Below, piece by piece: positions 17,832-31,827 of a DNA stretch of 64,000 bases. The position numbers and the translations under genes were made by a program. The notes beneath the pieces are model-generated. The model was not told where the DNA came from, did no database searches, and was given only the letters and a program-made list of their open reading frames with translations. Every line of letters begins with the position of its first letter. Within the stretch, counting starts at the first letter, position 1. The stretch is from Saccharospirillaceae bacterium (GTDB lineage: Bacteria; Pseudomonadota; Gammaproteobacteria; Pseudomonadales; Oceanobacteraceae), in NCBI GenBank assembly GCA_021208685.1, contig JAJOJJ010000010.1:28916-92915 (forward strand). Reading direction: 5' to 3'.

Positions 17832-19048
17832 CAGGAACGATAGTTAGCGTTAATGGTTACGTACTCATGGGAGAAATCGCAGGTCCAAAGCTCTTCCCTG
17901 AAATTACCCCGGTCCAGTTCAATCCGGACACGGAATTCAGTCAGGGCGAAAACAGCCGCACCAGCTGCTTCGGTATAGGATTCACAACGGCCACCGTTTT
18001 CCACGATCTGCACGTTATCGATAAAGATCTGCACTTTTTCCAGATCAAAGTTCTGCACACCAGAACGCCCCACCGCCGCCAGAATACGCCCCCAGTTAGC
18101 ATCGGATGCAAACATCGCGGTTTTAACCAGTGGTGAATGCGCCACGGTATAAGCCACATCCAGCGCTTCTTTCTGGCTTGCCGCTCCGCCGACTTCAATA
18201 GTGACAAACTTAGTAGCCCCTTCACCATCACGCACGATCGCCTGAGCCAGAATCTGGAAAGCTTCTTTCAGCCTGGCAAAGACCAGTTGTGCTTCCGGAC
18301 TGGCAACATCATTGATCTGCACACCTGAACGGCCGGTTGCCATCAGTATGCAGGAATCGTTGGTTGAGGTGTCGCCATCAATGGTTACGCGGTTAAAGGA
18401 GCAATCGGCCAGCTCTTTACACCATGACTGCAACAGCGCCTGAGAAATGCCGGCATCCGTTGCAATATAACCCAGCATGGTGGCCATATTGGGCATGATC
18501 ATACCTGCACCTTTGGAGATGCCGGTGATGGTGACGGTTTTGCCGTTAACCTCAAACTGCGTGCTGTACCCCTTTGGCAGGGTATCGGTGGTCATGATGC
18601 CTTTGGCAGCACGTGCCCAGTTGTCCGCACTGAGGTTTTCCAGAGCAGCCGGAATACCCCGTTCAAATGCGGCCAAATTCAATGGCTCACCGATCACACC
18701 GGTGGAAAATGGCAAAATCTGAGAAGGCTGAACAGCCGTGGCTGCCGCCAGCATTTCACAACTGCGAACCGCATTCGCATACCCCTGAGGGCCTGTACCG
18801 GCATTGGCATTACCTGTATTGATCAGCAGGTAGCGCGGTGCCGTGTCGGACAGATGACTTTTGCAGATTTGTACCGGCGCAGCACAAAAGGCGTTAGTGG
18901 TGAATACACCCGCCACCGTTGAACCTTCTGCCAGCTCAATGACCACCATATCGTCGCGGTTGGCATAACGCACATGTGCCTGAGCCACGCCGAGACGAAC
19001 ACCATCTACTGCTTTAAAGTCTTCAAAAACTGTGAAATTAACTGCCAT
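17831..19048 (-). CDS. argJ: Bifunctional glutamate N-acetyltransferase/ornithine acetyltransferase ArgJ
   Basis: Transfers acetyl from N-acetylornithine to glutamate in arginine synthesis and, in bifunctional forms, also makes N-acetylglutamate from acetyl-CoA. The self-cleavage and nucleophile Thr lies in the motif ATMLGYIATDA, preceded by KGAGMIMPNM. 405 residues, full length. 28 bases downstream of secA. Whether it is mono- or bifunctional cannot be told from this sequence. Confidence 0.95.
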   Translation of the reverse strand: MAVNFTVFEDFKAVDGVRLGVAQAHVRYANRDDMVVIELAEGSTVAGVFTTNAFCAAPVQICKSHLSDTAPRYLLINTGNANAGTGPQGYANAVRSCEMLAAATAVQPSQILPFSTGVIGEPLNLAAFERGIPAALENLSADNWARAAKGIMTTDTLPKGYSTQFEVNGKTVTITGISKGAGMIMPNMATMLGYIATDAGISQALLQSWCKELADCSFNRVTIDGDTSTNDSCILMATGRSGVQINDVASPEAQLVFARLKEAFQILAQAIVRDGEGATKFVTIEVGGAASQKEALDVAYTVAHSPLVKTAMFASDANWGRILAAVGRSGVQNFDLEKVQIFIDNVQIVENGGRCESYTEAAGAAVFALTEFRVRIELDRGNFREELWTCDFSHEYVTINANYRS

Positions 19049-19076
19049 TTTTTTGCTTACGCCTTACGACTATTAT

Positions 19077-21812
<2,736 letters not shown>

Positions 21813-21911
21813 GGAATTATCATTATCCGGGAAACAAAATAAGGCGCTGGGCCAAAGTGCTAAAGGCTACTTATAACCCAGAATGATGACAAGCGTGTTT
21901 AGACAGAAAGA

Positions 21912-22838
21912 TTACTGAGGGGTGCGGTGAATATAAGCCGCCGGGTCGACTGTGCGACCATTTTTATAGACTTCAAAATGAACATGCGGACCCGTCGAAC
22001 GCCCGGTACTGCCCATTGATGCAACCACATCTCCTTTGCGGACAATATCACCAAGAGCGACGTTCAGATCCTTACAATGGGCATAGCGGGTTTTATAGCC
22101 ATTGCCATGATTGACCTCGACCATATTACCGTAACCGTAGCGGGGTCCTGACCAGGTAACAACACCTGAGGCAACAGCGACAATATCTGCCCCCATCTTG
22201 CCGGCAAAATCAACACCGCCATGCCATGCGAGCCTGCCTGTAAAGGGATCGGTGCGCTTACCATAACGGGATGACATCCAGCCTTTGGTGATAGGACGTC
22301 CGGCAACAAAAGTATCTGCGCTGAGTTTATTGGCAGACATGAGATCATCTAAAACTTCGAGCTGCTGTTCACGGCTGTCGATCCGTTCTGCAAGCTCATT
22401 GAGAACCTGATTGATTTCAGGTACCTGATACGCTTCACCGAGCGTTCCGGGCCCGCCAACCGCGGGCTGCATGCTGAAGTCAAACTCTTCGGAGTTAAGA
22501 TCCGACACATCGACAAGACGCTCGCCGAGCGCATCAAGACGCATCAGCTTAGCCTGCAGCTCGGCAAGACGCAGAGTAAGAGCCTCAAGCTCCTGATCCG
22601 TTTGTTTACGGATCTGTTGCAGCTCCTGACGCTGCATGTTGAGGTCACGCTCCCAGGCTTTGGCAGCGTTCAGATCCAGAATACCTTCATCAGCAAGACG
22701 CTCAGCCAGCCAGTAACCAGCAACGCCCATAGCAAAGGGCAGGGCAAATAAAAAACCAAACATCATCGTACGCGCAGAAGCGCTCAACGTGTAAGTTCTT
22801 GATTCACCGTGGCGACGGCCAACAATAATGATATTCAT
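21912..22838 (-). CDS. M23 family metallopeptidase (LytM/murein hydrolase type)
   Basis: A membrane-anchored cell-wall endopeptidase or regulator. One N-terminal membrane segment (about 26-46), a coiled-coil region (about 60-125) and a C-terminal M23 domain (about 190-300) with HGGVDFAG and HVHFEVYKNG, so the zinc ligands and catalytic His appear intact. Related genes commonly sit between secA and lpxC. ATG at 22838. Confidence 0.9.
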   Translation of the reverse strand: MNIIIVGRRHGESRTYTLSASARTMMFGFLFALPFAMGVAGYWLAERLADEGILDLNAAKAWERDLNMQRQELQQIRKQTDQELEALTLRLAELQAKLMRLDALGERLVDVSDLNSEEFDFSMQPAVGGPGTLGEAYQVPEINQVLNELAERIDSREQQLEVLDDLMSANKLSADTFVAGRPITKGWMSSRYGKRTDPFTGRLAWHGGVDFAGKMGADIVAVASGVVTWSGPRYGYGNMVEVNHGNGYKTRYAHCKDLNVALGDIVRKGDVVASMGSTGRSTGPHVHFEVYKNGRTVDPAAYIHRTPQ

Positions 22839-22930
22839 AGTTAGCTATTAGATTCCTATTCGGCTGCGCAAACTCTATGGCACTGACTTCCCGCCCGCCT
22901 GATCCACACCTGCAGATCACCAGCCACCCA

Positions 22931-22964
22931 CAAAACAAAGGCCATAACGTAATTATGGCCTTTG
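22931..22964 (-). terminator. Terminator of lpxC
   Basis: Perfect 12-bp stem (CAAAGGCCATAA at 22936-22947, partner 22953-22964), followed on the minus strand by TTTTG. Confidence 0.8.
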
Positions 22965-23000
22965 TATGAGGATACTCAAACGCATTACTGTATCAATAAG

Positions 23001-23909
23001 TTAACCAGCTGCCGCCGGACGCATGTAGGTTATTGGCGAACTTTCTTCAGCAAATTCAACAAATTCCCAGGCATCCTCCTGTAACAGCAGCTCACGCAGC
23101 AGCTTATTATTCAGACCATGACCGGATTTGTAACCAATAAACTCACCGATCAGACTGTGTCCCAGCAGATACAGATCACCCACAGCATCCAGAATCTTGT
23201 GTTTAACAAACTCATCGTCGTAACGCAGGCCATCTTCATTCAGTACGCGATACTCATCAACAACGATGGCGTTCTTCACACTGCCACCCAGTGCCAGATT
23301 TTTAGAGCGCATATACTCAAGATCTTTGGTAAAGCCAAAGGTACGGGCACGGCTGACCTCTTTTACATAAGAAGTCGAGGAAAAATCCAGACTGGCTTTT
23401 TGTACGCTCTGCTTGAAGACCGGGTGATCGAAGTCGATCTCAAAGCTGACTTTGAAACCATCGTAAGGTACGAAAGATGCAATTTTATCGCCCTCGCGCA
23501 CTTCAACCCGACGCTTGATGCGAATGAAACGCTTGGCTGCATTCTGTTCAGCAATACCGGCCGACTGCACCAAAAATACAAACGGACCTGAACTGCCGTC
23601 CATAATAGGTACTTCCTGGGCGCTCAGTTCAACGATGGCATTATCGATACCCAGACCAGCCATGGCTGAAAGCAGATGTTCAACGGTATCGACCCTTGCG
23701 TGATCTTTAACGAGCGTTGTGGAAAGAGTCGTTTCACCGACATTCAGAGCATGAGCTGGGATATCCACAACCGGATCAAGATCAACACGTCGGAATACGA
23801 TACCCGTATCAACAGGAGCCGGTTTCAGTGTGAGGTAAACCTTCTCACCTGAATGAAGGCCAACACCCGTTGCCCGGATAGCGTTTTTTAACGTACGTTG
23901 TGGAATCAT
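23001..23909 (-). CDS. lpxC: UDP-3-O-acyl-N-acetylglucosamine deacetylase LpxC
   Basis: Zinc enzyme for the committed step of lipid A synthesis. Zinc ligand His78 in [10 protein letters not shown] and the second set in [16 protein letters not shown] are present. The ATG at 23909 ([21 protein letters not shown]) has AGGA 8 bases upstream and is the family start; the frame opens a little earlier. 302 residues. 92 bases after ftsZ, completing the dcw-lpxC order. Confidence 0.96.
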   Translation of the reverse strand: MIPQRTLKNAIRATGVGLHSGEKVYLTLKPAPVDTGIVFRRVDLDPVVDIPAHALNVGETTLSTTLVKDHARVDTVEHLLSAMAGLGIDNAIVELSAQEVPIMDGSSGPFVFLVQSAGIAEQNAAKRFIRIKRRVEVREGDKIASFVPYDGFKVSFEIDFDHPVFKQSVQKASLDFSSTSYVKEVSRARTFGFTKDLEYMRSKNLALGGSVKNAIVVDEYRVLNEDGLRYDDEFVKHKILDAVGDLYLLGHSLIGEFIGYKSGHGLNNKLLRELLLQEDAWEFVEFAEESSPITYMRPAAAG

Positions 23910-24001
23910 CTGAACAATCCTGCCATTACTGAGCAAATTTCATACAAAAAGAGTAGTCCGGCATTATAGCAACAAATGAAGAATGCGCCAGTGCGCATTC
24001 T

Positions 24002-25189
24002 TTAATCAGCCTGACGACGCAAGAATGCCGGGATATCCAGATAATCCATATCCGGACGAGCTGCGACATCTAACTGCTTTGCTGTATTTCCTGCCTGACG
24101 CTTAACGGTTGGCTGATCCAGCTGACTGTAATCAGTTGTACCATCCGCCTTGCGTGCATTAACCGTGTTATCGACCACTTTGGTTGGTTTTTGTTCCTCA
24201 ACCGCATCACGACGACCCAGACCAGTAGCAACAACCGTAACGCGCAGCTCATCGGACAGATCAGGATCAATCACGGTACCCACAACCACGGTTGCATGTT
24301 CCGAGGCAAACTCCTCAATAACACTGCCCACCTCACTGAACTCACCCAGCGACAAATCAAAACCAGCGGTTACGTTAACCAGGATACCGCGTGCGCCCTG
24401 CAAGTCGACATCTTCCAGCAACGGACTGCCAATGGCGCGTTCTGCCGCTTCACGTGCGCGGTTTTCACCACTGGCAACACCAGTACCCATCATCGCCTGA
24501 CCCATTTCAGACATCACTGTGCGTACGTCTGCAAAGTCAACGTTGATCATGCCCGGACGGGTGATCAGATCAGCAATCCCCTGCACCGCGCCCTGCAGCA
24601 CGTTATTCGCTTCTTTAAATGCATCCAGCAAGGAAGTGCTTTTTCCCAGTACCGAGAGCAGTTTTTCGTTTGGAATAGTGATCAATGAGTCAACATGCTC
24701 AGCCAGCTGCTTCAGACCCTGTTCAGCAATCAGCATGCGCTTTTTGCCTTCAAACGGGAAAGGCTTGGTAACCACTGCAACCGTAAGAATACCTAATTCT
24801 TTGGCTATCTCAGCAACAACAGGCGCACCACCGGTTCCTGTACCACCACCCATACCAGCAGTGATAAAGACCATATCAGCACCTTTGAGTGCTTCAGCGA
24901 TACGCTCACGATCTTCCAGAGCAGCCTGACGGCCGACCTCCGGATTCGCGCCTGCACCCAATCCCTTGGTCAGACCGTTACCCAGTTGAATAATGGAACG
25001 GGAACTCACATTCCGCAGTGCCTGTGAATCGGTGTTTGCACAAATAAAGTCAACACCTTCAATGTTGCCAGCAACCATGTGCTGTACCGCATTGCCACCA
25101 CCACCACCAACACCGACGACTTTAATCACCGCCGACTGTTGTAAATCATCTGCCAGTTCGAACATATCCCCTTCTCTTTGCTGAGACAT
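24002..25189 (-). CDS. ftsZ: Cell division GTPase FtsZ
   Basis: The tubulin homologue forming the Z-ring. The GTP-binding [13 protein letters not shown] loop is near residue 106 and the conserved C-terminal peptide [14 protein letters not shown], which binds FtsA and ZipA, is intact. 395 residues. 36 bases after ftsA. Confidence 0.98.
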   Translation of the reverse strand: MSQQREGDMFELADDLQQSAVIKVVGVGGGGGNAVQHMVAGNIEGVDFICANTDSQALRNVSSRSIIQLGNGLTKGLGAGANPEVGRQAALEDRERIAEALKGADMVFITAGMGGGTGTGGAPVVAEIAKELGILTVAVVTKPFPFEGKKRMLIAEQGLKQLAEHVDSLITIPNEKLLSVLGKSTSLLDAFKEANNVLQGAVQGIADLITRPGMINVDFADVRTVMSEMGQAMMGTGVASGENRAREAAERAIGSPLLEDVDLQGARGILVNVTAGFDLSLGEFSEVGSVIEEFASEHATVVVGTVIDPDLSDELRVTVVATGLGRRDAVEEQKPTKVVDNTVNARKADGTTDYSQLDQPTVKRQAGNTAKQLDVAARPDMDYLDIPAFLRRQAD

Positions 25190-25225
25190 AGCGTTATCTC
25201 CTTAGCGCGCTGATAATATTTAATC

Positions 25226-26464
25226 TTAAAAGTTGACTTTAATCCAATCTTTTATTCTGGAATAAATGCCATCCGTACGTTCTTCATTGCGGGTGTTATT
25301 TGTTTTATTCCTGTGTTGCTTTGCCGCATACAATAACAACCCCACAGACGTCGAATAAATCGGGTTATTAATCACATCAGTCAATCCTGAAACACCGTAA
25401 GGCTTAGCCAGCCGCACAGGCATATGGAAGATTTCTTCGGCCAGATCAACAACCCCTTCCATCTTTGCCGTACCGCCGGTCAGAACGATGCCTGCCGCGA
25501 CCATATCTTCAAACCCGCTGCGACGCAGTTCGGCCTGAATTAATGTGAATAATTCGTCATAACGCGGCTCAACCACTTCCGCCAGTGCCTGTCGGGACAA
25601 ATCGCGCGGTGGACGCTCCCCCACACTCGGAACTTTGATCGTTTCATCCGCTTTGGCCAGCTGAGTCAGAGCGCACGCATATTTAATTTTAATTTTCTCG
25701 GCATGCTGTGTCGGGGTGCGCAATGCCATGGCAATATCGTTGGTTACCTGATCTCCGGCAATCGGAATAACAGCCGTATGACGGATTGCACCTTCAGTAA
25801 AAATAGCGATATCCGTTGTGCCGCCACCAATATCAACCAGACACACACCCAGTTCACGCTCGTCATCGGTTAAAACCGCATAACTGGAAGCCAATTGTTC
25901 AAGGATAATGGCATCGGTTTGCAGACCACAGCGCTGCACACAACGCTCTATATTCTGCACTGCATTAACAGCACCGGTAACCAGATGAACTTTTGCTTCA
26001 AGACGCACACCTGACATACCGACAGGTTCTTTAATACCTTCCTGATTATCGACGACATATTCCTGTGGCAGAACATGCAGAATGCGCTGATCCTGCGGAA
26101 TAGCAACCGCCTGAGCAGCATCAATAACCCGGTCAACATCCATTGGCGTAACTTCACGGTCGCGTACAGCAACAATGCCATGTGAGTTCATGGAATGGAT
26201 ATGACTGCCGGCGATCCCGGCATACACCGAATGAATGGTGCATCCCGCCATTAATTCTGCTTCTTCTACCGCACGCCGGATTGACTGTACGGTGGATTCA
26301 ATATTGACCACAACGCCTTTTTTAAGACCACGACTCGGGTGCGAGCCCAGACCGACAATTTCTATATTACCGTCCGCCCCTAACTCACCGACTATCGCCA
26401 CAATTTTTGAGGTGCCAATATCCAGGCCAACCAGCATATTTTTTTGTTGTACCTGACTCATCAT
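25226..26464 (-). CDS. ftsA: Cell division protein FtsA
   Basis: Actin-like ATPase that tethers FtsZ to the membrane. Phosphate loop GLDIGTSKIVAI near residue 14, GGGTTDIAI in the middle, and a C-terminal amphipathic helix (about residues 398-412, YSRIKDWIKVNF) that would insert in the membrane. The start overlaps the ftsQ stop (ATGATG; either ATG possible), giving translational coupling. Confidence 0.97.
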   Translation of the reverse strand: MMSQVQQKNMLVGLDIGTSKIVAIVGELGADGNIEIVGLGSHPSRGLKKGVVVNIESTVQSIRRAVEEAELMAGCTIHSVYAGIAGSHIHSMNSHGIVAVRDREVTPMDVDRVIDAAQAVAIPQDQRILHVLPQEYVVDNQEGIKEPVGMSGVRLEAKVHLVTGAVNAVQNIERCVQRCGLQTDAIILEQLASSYAVLTDDERELGVCLVDIGGGTTDIAIFTEGAIRHTAVIPIAGDQVTNDIAMALRTPTQHAEKIKIKYACALTQLAKADETIKVPSVGERPPRDLSRQALAEVVEPRYDELFTLIQAELRRSGFEDMVAAGIVLTGGTAKMEGVVDLAEEIFHMPVRLAKPYGVSGLTDVINNPIYSTSVGLLLYAAKQHRNKTNNTRNEERTDGIYSRIKDWIKVNF

Positions 26465-27219
26465 CCCATCTCCTGCACTGGGCGCCAGCCAATTGCGGCA
26501 CCTTTTCCATAACGTAAATCCACACTCACAACCGCGTTCTCAGGCAGTTGTGCAATTAATAATTCAAGGCGCTGCACGCGCTCTTCAAAGTACTGTCTGC
26601 CGAAACGAACCTGCCAGCCATTGCTTAATTCCACATCAACCGCGCCAACAGCTGAAACGGTTAACCGATTAATTCCGACATTAAGATGCATCAGCGATTG
26701 CTGAATACGGCGGAAATGTCGCACCGCCTCTTCTGCATATCGATGATCACCATCAATTCGTGCCAGATTTCCGGCGTCCAGATGCGCCGGAATTTCGCTC
26801 AGACGGCCATTAGCACTCAGTAACTGGTCGTTATTCCAGATGGCCATTGGGACATCTTCATAAACCGTCAGCTCAAGCGTACCAGGCCAGCGTTTGCGCA
26901 CCGTCACCTGCATAATCAGTGGCAGTCCGGACAATTGTTCATAAACTTTCTGCAGATCCAGTGAGAAAAAGCTTTCGTCTTTTACCCAAACAATGCGCTC
27001 TGCGATATCTTCAGGATTCCAGACAGACAAACGCCCTTTTACTTCCACGTTGCTCATTGGCCAACTCTGATAACCCCAGCGCATGCCAGCCAGCAATCCT
27101 GCCAATAAACACGGCACAAGCAACCACTGCCAGGCAATGACCGGCATCGTCACACGCCATTGTCTTGGCTGTTTTACGATCACGGGTGTCGCGCCGCGTG
27201 GAGCTGCTTTTTTAGCCAC
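26461..27219 (-). CDS. ftsQ: Cell division protein FtsQ
   Basis: A bitopic divisome protein that recruits FtsL/FtsB. One membrane segment at about residues 26-46, then a POTRA domain (about 52-122, SNVEVKGRLSVWNPEDIAE) and the FtsQ beta domain. 252 residues. The start overlaps the ddlB end by 8 bases. Confidence 0.94.
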   Translation of the reverse strand: MAKKAAPRGATPVIVKQPRQWRVTMPVIAWQWLLVPCLLAGLLAGMRWGYQSWPMSNVEVKGRLSVWNPEDIAERIVWVKDESFFSLDLQKVYEQLSGLPLIMQVTVRKRWPGTLELTVYEDVPMAIWNNDQLLSANGRLSEIPAHLDAGNLARIDGDHRYAEEAVRHFRRIQQSLMHLNVGINRLTVSAVGAVDVELSNGWQVRFGRQYFEERVQRLELLIAQLPENAVVSVDLRYGKGAAIGWRPVQEMG

Positions 27220-28138
27220 GGATTCTGCCTCTGGCTTCCGTCAGTAAGTTAATAACCAATTGCCGGAAGGTCATACCGACTGCCGCTGCCGCCATAGGAA
27301 CCAGACTGTGATCGGTCATGCCCGGACTCGTATTCGCTTCCAGCAACCAGAACTGTCCGCTCTGATCCTGCATTACGTCGATGCGCCCCCATCCCTGGCC
27401 ACCAATCACTTCAAATGCATTCAGTGCCAGTTGCTGTAATTCCTGTTCTTTTTCTGCCGACAATCCGCAAGGCAATAAATACTGAGTGTCGTCTGCCTGA
27501 TATTTTGCGTCGTAGTCGTAAAAAGCATGACTGGTTTTCAGCTGAATGGCCGGTAATGCTTTGCCATCAACAATCGCAACCGTGAATTCAGCCCCCTGTA
27601 CCCAGGACTCAGCCAGAACCAGTCCATCGTATTCGCGGGCAAAATTAAAACTGTCTCGCAATTCATCGGCATTTCGAACCTTGCGCATACCGATGCTGGA
27701 ACCTTCGCGTGCGGGTTTGACAATGGCATCCGCATTCAACGCTTCAATCAACTCAGACCAGTTACTGTCTGCGGTCAGCAGAAATGCTTTTGGCGTTGGC
27801 AAGCCGGCTGCCTGCCAGATTAATTTGGTTCGCCATTTATCCATCGCCAAAGCGGATGCCATGACACCGCTGCCGGTATAAGGCTTATCCAGCCATTCGA
27901 GTACTCCCTGAATAGTACCGTCTTCGCCACCGCGTCCATGCAAAGCAATAAACGCAATATCGAAATCTGCGCCGGTTAACTGCTCAATGGCATGAGCCTG
28001 AATATCAATAGCGACGACATCGGCACCGCTTTGTTGCAAGGCGGAATAAACAGCCTGTCCGCTTTTCAGCGATACGGCACGCTCGGCAGATGTCCCCCCC
28101 ATCAACACCGCAATTTTTCCTAACGCAGCAACATTCAT
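27212..28138 (-). CDS. ddlB: D-alanine--D-alanine ligase
   Basis: ATP-grasp enzyme making D-Ala-D-Ala for the cell wall. [14 protein letters not shown] at the start, [12 protein letters not shown] near residue 60, [10 protein letters not shown] and [15 protein letters not shown] at the end are family hallmarks. The ATG at 28138 forms an ATGA overlap with the murC stop. 308 residues. Confidence 0.96.
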   Translation of the reverse strand: MNVAALGKIAVLMGGTSAERAVSLKSGQAVYSALQQSGADVVAIDIQAHAIEQLTGADFDIAFIALHGRGGEDGTIQGVLEWLDKPYTGSGVMASALAMDKWRTKLIWQAAGLPTPKAFLLTADSNWSELIEALNADAIVKPAREGSSIGMRKVRNADELRDSFNFAREYDGLVLAESWVQGAEFTVAIVDGKALPAIQLKTSHAFYDYDAKYQADDTQYLLPCGLSAEKEQELQQLALNAFEVIGGQGWGRIDVMQDQSGQFWLLEANTSPGMTDHSLVPMAAAAVGMTFRQLVINLLTEARGRIRG

Positions 28139-29595
28139 ACATTTACCTCTGCTAACCATACCGGTAACTGCTGGGTTAATGTCACGGCCAGATTACCAAT
28201 GTCACCAGCCCCCTGAGTCAATAACAAGTCACCGGGTTTCAGGACACTTTTAAGCGGTGCTTCCAGTGATTCATCACGCCCGATAAAAATAGGATCAACC
28301 ATACCGCGCTGGCGGATACTGCCGCACAAAGAGCGTCCATCGGCGCCGGCAATCGGCTTTTCTCCCGCCGGGTAAACATCCATCAGCAGCAGAACATCGG
28401 CGCCGGATAAAACACGGGTAAAATCTTCATACAAATCACGGGTCCGGCTGTAACGGTGTGGCTGAAACACCATAACCAGACGTCGATCAGGAAATCCGTT
28501 ACGGATCGCTTCCAGCGTGACTTCCAGCTCACGCGGATGATGGCCATAATCATCAACCAGCATGACATCACGATTGCCTAGCGGAAATTCGCCACAGACG
28601 GTAAAGCGGCGACCGACACCGGCAAATTTTTCCAATGCACTCACAATGGCAGCATCCGCTACGCCTTCATCGTCTGCCACAGCAATAGCGGCCATAGCAT
28701 TTAACACATTGTGTTTACCCGGCATACGCAGGCTGATATTCAGCGGTGCACGACCGCCCGGACGCTGCACCGTGAAATGGGTAAATAACCCATTCTGATG
28801 CAAATCGGTTGCACGGTAATCGGCATCTTCAGCAAAACCATACGTCACCGTCTGACGACTGATGCGCGGTAATAATTCGCGTACAACATCATCATCAATA
28901 CACACCACTGCCAGGCCGTAAAAGGGCAAATTGTGCAGAAATTCGACAAAGGTATTTTTTAGCTGTTCAAAATCTCCGCCATAGGTTGCCATATGGTCGG
29001 CATCAACATTGGTCACAATTGAGACCATTGGCTGCAGATGCAGGAAGGAAGCATCACTCTCATCAGCCTCGGCTACTAAATAGCGGCTCGCACCCAAACG
29101 GGCATTAGTGCCCGCGCTGTTTAATTTGCCACCGATGACAAAGGTCGGATCTAGACCTGCCTCAGCAAGTACCGATGTCACCATACTCGTGGTTGTGGTT
29201 TTACCATGGGTTCCGGCAACAGCAATACCGTGCCGGAAACGCATTAATTCTGCCAGCATTTCTGCACGACGAACCACCGGAATCCGGGCTTCCAGTGCAG
29301 CGCGGATTTCCGGATTTTCCTGATCAATTGCCGTTGATACCACCAGCACATCAGCATGCTCAATATTGCTTTCCTGATGGCCAATAAAAATAGTGGCACC
29401 CAACGCCTGCAGCCGTTCAGTCACAGCTGACTGGCGTAAATCCGATCCGGAAATCTGATACCCCTGATTCAGCAATACTTCAGCAATACCACACATCCCG
29501 GCCCCACCGATGCCGACAAAATGCATACAACGGATGCGGCGCATTTCCGGTATAAGCTGATTCAGCGGAGCGTTGGTTTTATCAGTCACGGGCAA
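28135..29595 (-). CDS. murC: UDP-N-acetylmuramate--L-alanine ligase MurC
   Basis: Adds L-Ala to UDP-MurNAc. [14 protein letters not shown] at the N-terminus, the ATP loop [13 protein letters not shown] (about residue 118) and a normal length of 486 residues. The start overlaps murG by 14 bases. Confidence 0.97.
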   Translation of the reverse strand: MPVTDKTNAPLNQLIPEMRRIRCMHFVGIGGAGMCGIAEVLLNQGYQISGSDLRQSAVTERLQALGATIFIGHQESNIEHADVLVVSTAIDQENPEIRAALEARIPVVRRAEMLAELMRFRHGIAVAGTHGKTTTTSMVTSVLAEAGLDPTFVIGGKLNSAGTNARLGASRYLVAEADESDASFLHLQPMVSIVTNVDADHMATYGGDFEQLKNTFVEFLHNLPFYGLAVVCIDDDVVRELLPRISRQTVTYGFAEDADYRATDLHQNGLFTHFTVQRPGGRAPLNISLRMPGKHNVLNAMAAIAVADDEGVADAAIVSALEKFAGVGRRFTVCGEFPLGNRDVMLVDDYGHHPRELEVTLEAIRNGFPDRRLVMVFQPHRYSRTRDLYEDFTRVLSGADVLLLMDVYPAGEKPIAGADGRSLCGSIRQRGMVDPIFIGRDESLEAPLKSVLKPGDLLLTQGAGDIGNLAVTLTQQLPVWLAEVNV

Positions 29596-30661
29596 ACCTC
29601 TTTATCTGTTCAACAACCAGAGCGGTTGCATTGGTGATGGCCTGGCAGCGCGCCTTGCTGGCCATCTCCAGTAATAATGTTTTATGTTGTGAATAATGCT
29701 GCCACTGCGAAGCCAGCCATTCAGCCGTTAATTCATGCTGCTGACAGATTACCCCGGCACCAGCATTAGCCAGATATTCTGCATTAGCTGTCTGGTGATC
29801 ATCGACGGCAAATGGAAAAGGAACAAAAATGGCAGCGCAACCTGCTGCAGCAACTTCCGATACCGTCAGCGCACCTGCACGGCAAATGAGTAAATCCGCC
29901 TGACCGTAAGCGGCAGCCATATCGTCAATAAATGCGACAACTTCGGCCTGCACACCGGCCTGTTCATAGGCAGCCTGCATGTCTGTCAGATTACGTTTAC
30001 CGACCTGATGGCGTAATTGCGGACGCAGACTCTGAGGCAGTAATTGCATGGCTGCCAGCACTGTACGGTTCAGCGCAGCCGCGCCCAGACTACCGCCGAT
30101 AATCAGAACGCTTAACGGCTCATCGGTTTTCATCCGCTCTGCAGGCTGCGGCAAATTCAGTACACTTTCACGCACCGGATTTCCGGTTACCTGTGCACCG
30201 GATAATGCGCCCGGAAACGCCTGCATGGCATGCTGACTGATGCGGCTTAATAAACGATTTGTCATACCTGCACGGGCATTTTGTTCATGGATCAGCAGCG
30301 GCACACCACTTAACCGTGCCGCCACACCACCGGGACCTGTGGCATAACCCCCAAACCCTAATGCAGCGACAGGTTTTACCTGCTTCATAATATTCCGCGC
30401 CTGCCAGATGGCCTTAATAATGCGCAAGGGTGCCGTCAGTAATCCCAGCTTGCCTTTACCACGCAGGCCACTGATATTGATACAGTGCAGTGGATAACCT
30501 TTAGCCGGCACCAGGTCTTTTTCGATACCGGATGCTGTTCCCAGCCAATGAATGGTGAAACCTTCCTGATGTAATTGTTCAGCAACCGCCAATGCCGGAA
30601 ATACATGGCCGCCAGTGCCGCCCGCCATTAATAACACATTGCGTGAAGATGCCTGATTCAT
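29582..30661 (-). CDS. murG: UDP-N-acetylglucosamine:lipid I transferase MurG
   Basis: Makes lipid II at the inner face of the inner membrane. N-terminal [14 protein letters not shown] and central [14 protein letters not shown], then [12 protein letters not shown] are the family's donor and acceptor motifs. 359 residues. Overlaps ftsW by 4 bases. Confidence 0.97.
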   Translation of the reverse strand: MNQASSRNVLLMAGGTGGHVFPALAVAEQLHQEGFTIHWLGTASGIEKDLVPAKGYPLHCINISGLRGKGKLGLLTAPLRIIKAIWQARNIMKQVKPVAALGFGGYATGPGGVAARLSGVPLLIHEQNARAGMTNRLLSRISQHAMQAFPGALSGAQVTGNPVRESVLNLPQPAERMKTDEPLSVLIIGGSLGAAALNRTVLAAMQLLPQSLRPQLRHQVGKRNLTDMQAAYEQAGVQAEVVAFIDDMAAAYGQADLLICRAGALTVSEVAAAGCAAIFVPFPFAVDDHQTANAEYLANAGAGVICQQHELTAEWLASQWQHYSQHKTLLLEMASKARCQAITNATALVVEQIKRFARD

Positions 30662-31827
30662 ACAGCACCTCCATTATGATCTGCAGCATCTTCATCTGTG
30701 TCCGGTGTCGGTACGCTTTCATGGGCGATACGCATAACAATACCGATCATGACGCAGCACACCAATAAACTGCTGCCGCCATAGCTGAAAAATGGCAGAG
30801 TCAGACCTTTGGTCGGCAACAAACCAATATTAACGCCTAAGTTAATCACAGCCTGCAGACCTAACAGCGAGGCGATACCAATCGCCACGTAAGCACCGTA
30901 TAACTGCCCTTTAAGTTGTGCATTCCATGAAACCCGCCAGATTTGTGCAATAACAACCGCCAGTAATGCCAGTGCAGCGATACCCCCGATCAGGCCGGTT
31001 TCTTCCGCCCAGATAGCAAAGACGAAATCGGTATGTGCTTCCGGCAAATAAAACAATTTCTGCACACTTTCGCCCAGACCAACACCGAACCAATCGCCAC
31101 GACCGAAAGCAATGAGGGACTGAGTTAACTGATAGCCGGTGCCGTATACATGCTCCGGTGCCCAGGGATCCAGATAGGCCATCAAACGCTCAACCCGATA
31201 ACTCTCGGATGTCAGAACAAGCACACTGATCATCAGCGTGGCAATCAGCAGCAGGAAAAACTGCCCGGCTTTTACCCCACCGAGAAACAGCTGGATCAGT
31301 ACAGCCCCCATCAGTACCACCACCGCACCAAAATCCGGCTCCAACAACAGCAAGAAAACCATCCCCGCCAGAATTGCCAACGGCTTGAGAAAACCGGACC
31401 ATTGTTGTTTAACTTCATCCTGACGGCGTATCAGGTAACCGGACACATAAAAAACCGCGGCCAGTTTTGCCAGTTCGGAAGCCTGAATTTTAATAATGCC
31501 CAAATTCAGCCAACGCTGACTGCCGTTAACCTCATGGCCAATCCCCGGCACGAATACCAAAACCAAGCCGGCAACAGCCAGCAACAGAAAAGCCACATCC
31601 ACCTTACTCCACCACATCAGTGGAATCTGGCTGACGGCATACACAACCACAACGCCCAGAAGCAGATAAACCGCATGGCGAACAGCAAAATAAGCGGCAT
31701 TACCGGTGTAAAATTCGGCAATTCCGGTCGAGGCTGAAGCAACCATCAACCAACCAAGACACATCAGCCCCAGCCACGGAAGGAAAATATTCTGCCGGCT
31801 TTGCCACAGGAAGCGATCAATATTCAC
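30658..31827 (-). CDS. ftsW: SEDS glycosyltransferase FtsW
   Basis: Septal peptidoglycan polymerase, with about 10 membrane segments. The conserved PDFGAVVVL and the C-terminal TKGLTLPFFSYGGSSLL are intact. Works with FtsI, encoded in the same unit. Overlaps murD by 4 bases. 389 residues. Confidence 0.96.
   Translation of the reverse strand: MNIDRFLWQSRQNIFLPWLGLMCLGWLMVASASTGIAEFYTGNAAYFAVRHAVYLLLGVVVVYAVSQIPLMWWSKVDVAFLLLAVAGLVLVFVPGIGHEVNGSQRWLNLGIIKIQASELAKLAAVFYVSGYLIRRQDEVKQQWSGFLKPLAILAGMVFLLLLEPDFGAVVVLMGAVLIQLFLGGVKAGQFFLLLIATLMISVLVLTSESYRVERLMAYLDPWAPEHVYGTGYQLTQSLIAFGRGDWFGVGLGESVQKLFYLPEAHTDFVFAIWAEETGLIGGIAALALLAVVIAQIWRVSWNAQLKGQLYGAYVAIGIASLLGLQAVINLGVNIGLLPTKGLTLPFFSYGGSSLLVCCVMIGIVMRIAHESVPTPDTDEDAADHNGGAV

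Noticed and set aside
31150..31737. 195-codon plus-strand frame antisense to ftsW
   Set aside because: It lies wholly inside ftsW, is Gln/Asn/His-rich as expected from the complement of a membrane protein, and has no start signal.
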